This document shows, one piece after another, positions 60,316 to 64,000 of a DNA stretch of 64,000 nt (position 1 is the first letter of the stretch; each line of letters begins with the position of its first letter). Source of the stretch: SIG440 sp045591035 (GTDB lineage Bacteria > Bacillota > Clostridia > Monoglobales > Monoglobaceae); assembly GCA_045591035.1 (NCBI GenBank), contig JAZNSG010000005.1:1-64000 (forward strand), read 5' to 3'. The notes beneath the pieces are model-generated. The model made no database searches, was not told the DNA's origin, and worked only from the letters and a program-made list of their open reading frames with translations. The position numbers were made by a program, and so were the translations under genes.

Positions 60316-62889
60316 ATGGGATTCAGAAGAAAATTTAAAAACAGCCTTTGTATAATTACAGCATTCGCTATTTTCCTGATGCCCGTTTCTGCATTTGCTT
60401 CAATCTTAGGAAGCGTGAAAATAAAGGGCTATTCAACAGAGATTGCTCACGGCACAAAATACACTCACAATGTTTTTTACAGTGACCAAAACGGTGTCGG
60501 TCAGCAAACCGAAAATTATATTGAGTATTCCCCAAACTCAGTTGTTGTTCCCGGTATAACATATGGCGATGCACTTTTCGGCGGAAGCGTTTTGTCAGGT
60601 GAGGCAAACCGTCTTGAAAGCATGGGGCTGGATATTATTGCCGGAAGCAATGCGGATTATTTTTCAACTCAAACGGGTGTTCCCATGAGCAATGCAATCG
60701 TTGACGGAAAAATTCTAACAAAGGACGCCTCAGGGCAAGACGCTATTGGCATTCTTCCCGACGGAACCGCCTTTATTTCTTATTTTACCATAAACTCAGT
60801 TCTTAAAAAGGCAGATGGTTCTGAGGTTAATATTTACAACATAAACAAATATAGACAACCCTATGCAATTTATCTGATGACCGACGAGTTTTCTTCAGAA
60901 ACCCAAAATACCACCGAAGGCATTGATGTTATTCTTGGCTCAATTGAAGGTGAAATGAAAATTGGTGAAAAAATTACTGCAGTTGTCGAATCAGTCGAAA
61001 CAGTAACCGGCTCCGGGAAAATCCCCAAAGGCAAAATGGTTCTTACCGTAGATGCAAAAGCCCCAAAAGAATTTTTGGAGCCGATATCCACCCTTACCCC
61101 GGGTGAAGAGATAACCATATCCTTTTCAGTATCGGGTGACTCGCGATGGTCTGATGTTCAACTTGGTATGGGGTCCGTTGGAGGCAGACTTCTAATCAAT
61201 GGTGAGGTAAATACAAACCTCCCCACGGGCGCTGCACCAAGAACCGCCATCGGCGTTAAAGGAAATGGCACAATCCTTCTTTATACCATTGACGGCAGAC
61301 AAAACGGTCACAGCTACGGAGTTCAACTCACCACCCTGGCAAAACGAATGAAAGAGCTTGGATGTGTTGATGCTCTCAACTTAGACGGTGGAGGGTCCAC
61401 CGAAATGCTGGTACAGCTTCCGGGAAACCAAAAGACTGAAATTGTCAACAAACCATCAGATGGCAGAGAACGGAAGGTATCCACTTTCTTCTTTTTCACA
61501 AATACAGCAAAGAAAACGGGGACTCCCGAGCATTTGCATTTTTACCCGAAAATGAACTATGTATTGACCGGTGCAAGTCTGCAGCTTTCTTTAAAGGCAA
61601 CAGACTCGGCATTCAGCCCCGCTTCACTGCCCAAAAACATAGAATTCAGTGTTCAGGAAGGCAAAGTCAGCACCATATCGCAATCAGGACTTTTCACTTC
61701 AAAAGAAAACGGAATGGTCACAGTTTATGCAAACGCTGACGGCATTACTGCTTCAGTTCCCATAACCTGCCTTGAAACACCCACAGATATCACGATTACA
61801 AACGAAACAACGGGAGAAACCGTTAAAGTCCTTTCCCTTTCAGATAATGAAAAAATAGATTTAAAAGCCACCGCCTATGGTGGATACAACAAGCTTTCAG
61901 CTACCGATGAAAACTTTGTTTGGGAAGCTGACCCAAGCATTGGCACTATTTCAAAAACAGGCCAGTTTATCTCATCAGACCGTCTTGGAGCAAGTGGAAA
62001 AATCACAATTACTGCCGGAGAAAAAACAGTGTCCGTTCCCGTATCAATAGGTTCTCCGTCACCGAATGACCCAAAGGCATATCCAAATATTGACGTCTCC
62101 CTCACAGATGGTGAGATAAAAGGCAAAATTTCCTGCGGATACACAATTGATACTCCAAAAGAAAATATTATCTTTAAGATAGACGGTAAAAGCCATGATT
62201 TCAGCTACGATTCAGCATCCGGAGAATTCAGCACCAATGTTACGGATAATGCGAAAAAACTTACTATTTATGCCACAAACATCTTTGGTTATACCGCTTT
62301 TAAATCCTTGATTATTAACGCAGAAGGCGAACAAGATGCGCCTTTCGCAGACACCAAAGGTCATTGGGCAGAGGATGTTCTGGGATATATGTACAGTCAG
62401 AAAATCATCAGTGGTGACCCAACCGATGGTACTCTTAAGTTCAATCCTCAAAAACCTATGACGCGCTCAGAGTTCGCAGTTATGACTGCCAATTATATAG
62501 GGATTGACCCTGAAGAATTCAAATCTGTCAATCTCCCTTACACCGACCTGGATACCATTCCTAAGTGGGCACTTGACAGTTTCAAGGCGCTCTATGCAAA
62601 GGGAATTTTGAAAGGAAGATTCGTAACCGACACAGAAAGCTATGCTGACCCATTGGCAACCATAACACGTGCTGAAGCCGCCACAATCGTGGCACGTACC
62701 CTTTCGACGGGCTTCTTCAAAGCGACAATTGATGCACCTGACTCAGACGACATACCCCAGTGGGCATCCGATGGCATAAGCACGTTGATTTCAATAGGTG
62801 CTATGAAAGGCTATGAGGACAAAACCCTCAAGCCTAATAACACTTTGACCAAAGCGGAAGCCGCAAAAATTCTATATTCAATATACTAA
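60316..62889 (+). CDS. SLH-anchored phosphodiester glycosidase family (NAGPA) protein
   Basis: The 857-residue surface protein has a signal peptide (about 1-29), then a NAGPA/phosphodiester-glycosidase domain (about 75-395; GSNADYFST, PRTAIGVKGNGTILLYTIDGR, ALNLDGGGSTEML) related to the enzyme that uncovers mannose-6-phosphate and to bacterial wall-modifying proteins. Bacterial Ig-like (Big2-type) domains follow (about 405-590), a further beta domain, and three SLH repeats (about 675-857; ITRAEAATI, LTKAEAAKI). It probably cleaves a sugar phosphodiester in a wall glycan; the substrate is unknown. GGGAG precedes the ATG. mgtE follows 35 nt later. Confidence 0.88.
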   Translation: MGFRRKFKNSLCIITAFAIFLMPVSAFASILGSVKIKGYSTEIAHGTKYTHNVFYSDQNGVGQQTENYIEYSPNSVVVPGITYGDALFGGSVLSGEANRLESMGLDIIAGSNADYFSTQTGVPMSNAIVDGKILTKDASGQDAIGILPDGTAFISYFTINSVLKKADGSEVNIYNINKYRQPYAIYLMTDEFSSETQNTTEGIDVILGSIEGEMKIGEKITAVVESVETVTGSGKIPKGKMVLTVDAKAPKEFLEPISTLTPGEEITISFSVSGDSRWSDVQLGMGSVGGRLLINGEVNTNLPTGAAPRTAIGVKGNGTILLYTIDGRQNGHSYGVQLTTLAKRMKELGCVDALNLDGGGSTEMLVQLPGNQKTEIVNKPSDGRERKVSTFFFFTNTAKKTGTPEHLHFYPKMNYVLTGASLQLSLKATDSAFSPASLPKNIEFSVQEGKVSTISQSGLFTSKENGMVTVYANADGITASVPITCLETPTDITITNETTGETVKVLSLSDNEKIDLKATAYGGYNKLSATDENFVWEADPSIGTISKTGQFISSDRLGASGKITITAGEKTVSVPVSIGSPSPNDPKAYPNIDVSLTDGEIKGKISCGYTIDTPKENIIFKIDGKSHDFSYDSASGEFSTNVTDNAKKLTIYATNIFGYTAFKSLIINAEGEQDAPFADTKGHWAEDVLGYMYSQKIISGDPTDGTLKFNPQKPMTRSEFAVMTANYIGIDPEEFKSVNLPYTDLDTIPKWALDSFKALYAKGILKGRFVTDTESYADPLATITRAEAATIVARTLSTGFFKATIDAPDSDDIPQWASDGISTLISIGAMKGYEDKTLKPNNTLTKAEAAKILYSIY

Positions 62890-62924
62890 TATACTAAAAT
62901 TCATTTCAAAAGGAGGAAATCAAT

Positions 62925-64000
62925 ATGATAGAAGAAATTATCACCATGATAGAAAACAAGGAATTTGTAAAACTTCGAAGTACTTTGATTGAAATGAATG
63001 CGCCTGATATTGCCCTTATGCTTGAAGAGGTTCCGCAGGAGTCCGTTCTCAGATTATTCAGACTTTTACCTAAGGAACTCGCCGCAGACACCTTTGTCGA
63101 AATGGACCCTGATACCCAAGAGCACCTTATAGAATCATTCAGTGATAATGAGCTTCGGGCCGTGCTTGATGAAATTTATCTTGATGATACCGTTGACATT
63201 ATAGAAGAAATGCCCGCCAATGTAGTAAAGCGTATTCTTCGTCAATCCGACAGCGAAATGCGTTCAGAAATAAACAAGATTCTGAACTATCCCAAAGACA
63301 GTGCAGGCAGCATTATGACTATTGAGTATGTAGACCTGAAAGCCGAAATGACGGTGAATGAGGCATTTGACCGCATACGAAGAACAGGCGTCGACAAAGA
63401 AACAATCTATACTTGCTATGTAACCGACGCAAACCGTCATCTTATGGGTATTACTACTGTAAAAGACCTTCTTTTATCCAATCCCCAAATAAAAATCGGG
63501 GAAATGATGGAAACAAATGTTATATTTATTGATACCTTTGAGGACAAAGAGGTTGTTGCCAATCTTTTTGACAAATACGACTTTCTGGCAATGCCGGTTG
63601 TGGATAAAGAAACCCGACTTGTGGGAATCATAACCGTCGATGACATAATTGATGTACTCCAAGAAGAGCACACCGAGGATATTGAAAAAATGGCGGCTAT
63701 TACCCCTTCGGAAAAGCCTTATCTGAAAACTTCAATCTGGGACACCTTTAAAAATCGAATTCCATGGCTTATGATACTTATGCTTTCAGCAGCATTTACC
63801 GGAAAGATAATAAGTTCCTTTGAAAATGTCCTATCTGTTTGCGTTGCTCTCACCGCATTTATTCCCATGCTTATGGGTACAGGTGGTAACTCAGGTGGTC
63901 AAGCATCGGTAACCATTATTCGTGCCCTTTCCCTTGGTGACGTTGAGATGAAAGACATTTTCAAAGTCCTTCGAAAAGAGCTTTTTGTTTCACTGCTTTG
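62925..64000 (+). CDS. mgtE: Magnesium transporter MgtE (truncated by the window end)
   Basis: The first 358 residues of a Mg2+ channel/transporter are visible. They contain the acidic N-domain of alpha-helical repeats (about 1-130; VPQESVLRLFRLLPKELAADTF), a tandem CBS domain (about 135-255; SAGSIMTIEYVDL, GIITVDDIIDVLQEE) that senses cytosolic Mg2+, and the start of the TM domain (WLMILMLSAAFTG, then the pore motif region MGTGGNSGGQASVT). AGGAGG lies 7 nt before the ATG. No riboswitch is seen in the 35-nt gap, so regulation probably acts through the CBS domain. The stop codon lies beyond the window. Confidence 0.93.
   Translation, partial: MIEEIITMIENKEFVKLRSTLIEMNAPDIALMLEEVPQESVLRLFRLLPKELAADTFVEMDPDTQEHLIESFSDNELRAVLDEIYLDDTVDIIEEMPANVVKRILRQSDSEMRSEINKILNYPKDSAGSIMTIEYVDLKAEMTVNEAFDRIRRTGVDKETIYTCYVTDANRHLMGITTVKDLLLSNPQIKIGEMMETNVIFIDTFEDKEVVANLFDKYDFLAMPVVDKETRLVGIITVDDIIDVLQEEHTEDIEKMAAITPSEKPYLKTSIWDTFKNRIPWLMILMLSAAFTGKIISSFENVLSVCVALTAFIPMLMGTGGNSGGQASVTIIRALSLGDVEMKDIFKVLRKELFVSLL

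Overview
The window comes from a low-to-moderate GC, endospore-forming Gram-positive bacterium of the Clostridia type. This rests on a spoIIR gene, S-layer-homology (SLH) and dockerin/cohesin surface proteins, an rnj/gdpP/yybS/rplI/dnaB core, ECF transporter genes, and near-consensus SigA promoters with 17-bp spacers and strong AGGAGG-type ribosome sites. I cannot name the genus from sequence alone. Most of the window is a dense housekeeping chromosome read on the minus strand; the left 5-7 kb and a few small insertions are accessory.

Left end (1-4823): an AT-rich block of putative phage-defence genes. It holds a DUF6076 zinc-binding protein (+), then a minus-strand series read from about 4600 down: a SIR2/AbiH-like protein, a small unknown protein coupled to it by ATGA, a two-TM beta-rich protein resembling the CBASS effector Cap15, and a DUF2971 protein. 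The block ends at 4777-4823 in the 3' half of a tRNA-Pro(CGG) gene followed by a tRNA-type terminator, the usual signature of the distal end of a tRNA-integrated island. Next come two divergent zinc-ribbon membrane proteins and a second, decayed copy of the same tRNA 3' end (6925-6943), again followed by a terminator, which suggests stacked integrations.

7-20 kb: RNase J, two amidohydrolases around an acyltransferase-3 protein, then a three-gene secreted operon (dockerin protein, free cohesin-like protein, cohesin-like protein with SLH anchor). Then wecB and tagO-type glycan genes, trpS, an aminotransferase and gltX. 20-28 kb is the yybS-gdpP-rplI-dnaB-tilS-hpt run from a consensus promoter at 28.4 kb. 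28-34 kb has a YtcJ-like amidohydrolase and the glycolytic set pgk-tpiA-gpmI.

34-49 kb is a long minus-strand gene train: ddl-murI-ywiB-argS-(small secreted protein)-ctp-mrp-methyltransferase-ecfA1-ecfA2-ecfT-truA-DUF5711-cvpA-rho-polysaccharide deacetylase. Several junctions overlap by 4 nt (ATGA), implying translational coupling. spoIIR (+) converges on tsaD-rimI-(tsaC::ywlE fusion). At 52.7-53.2 kb lies a 451-bp inverted-repeat element carrying a DUF559 nuclease-like gene.

53-64 kb: a surface protein with stalk repeats, prfA, prfB, secA, DUF2508, tRNA-Arg(ACG), an SLH-anchored phosphodiester glycosidase and a truncated mgtE. prfB keeps the programmed +1 frameshift, but the in-frame stop at the slip site is UAA, not the classical UGA. 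The items most worth follow-up are the defence block with its tRNA-Pro boundary, the prfB UAA frameshift, the DUF559 inverted-repeat element and the cohesin/dockerin/SLH operon.
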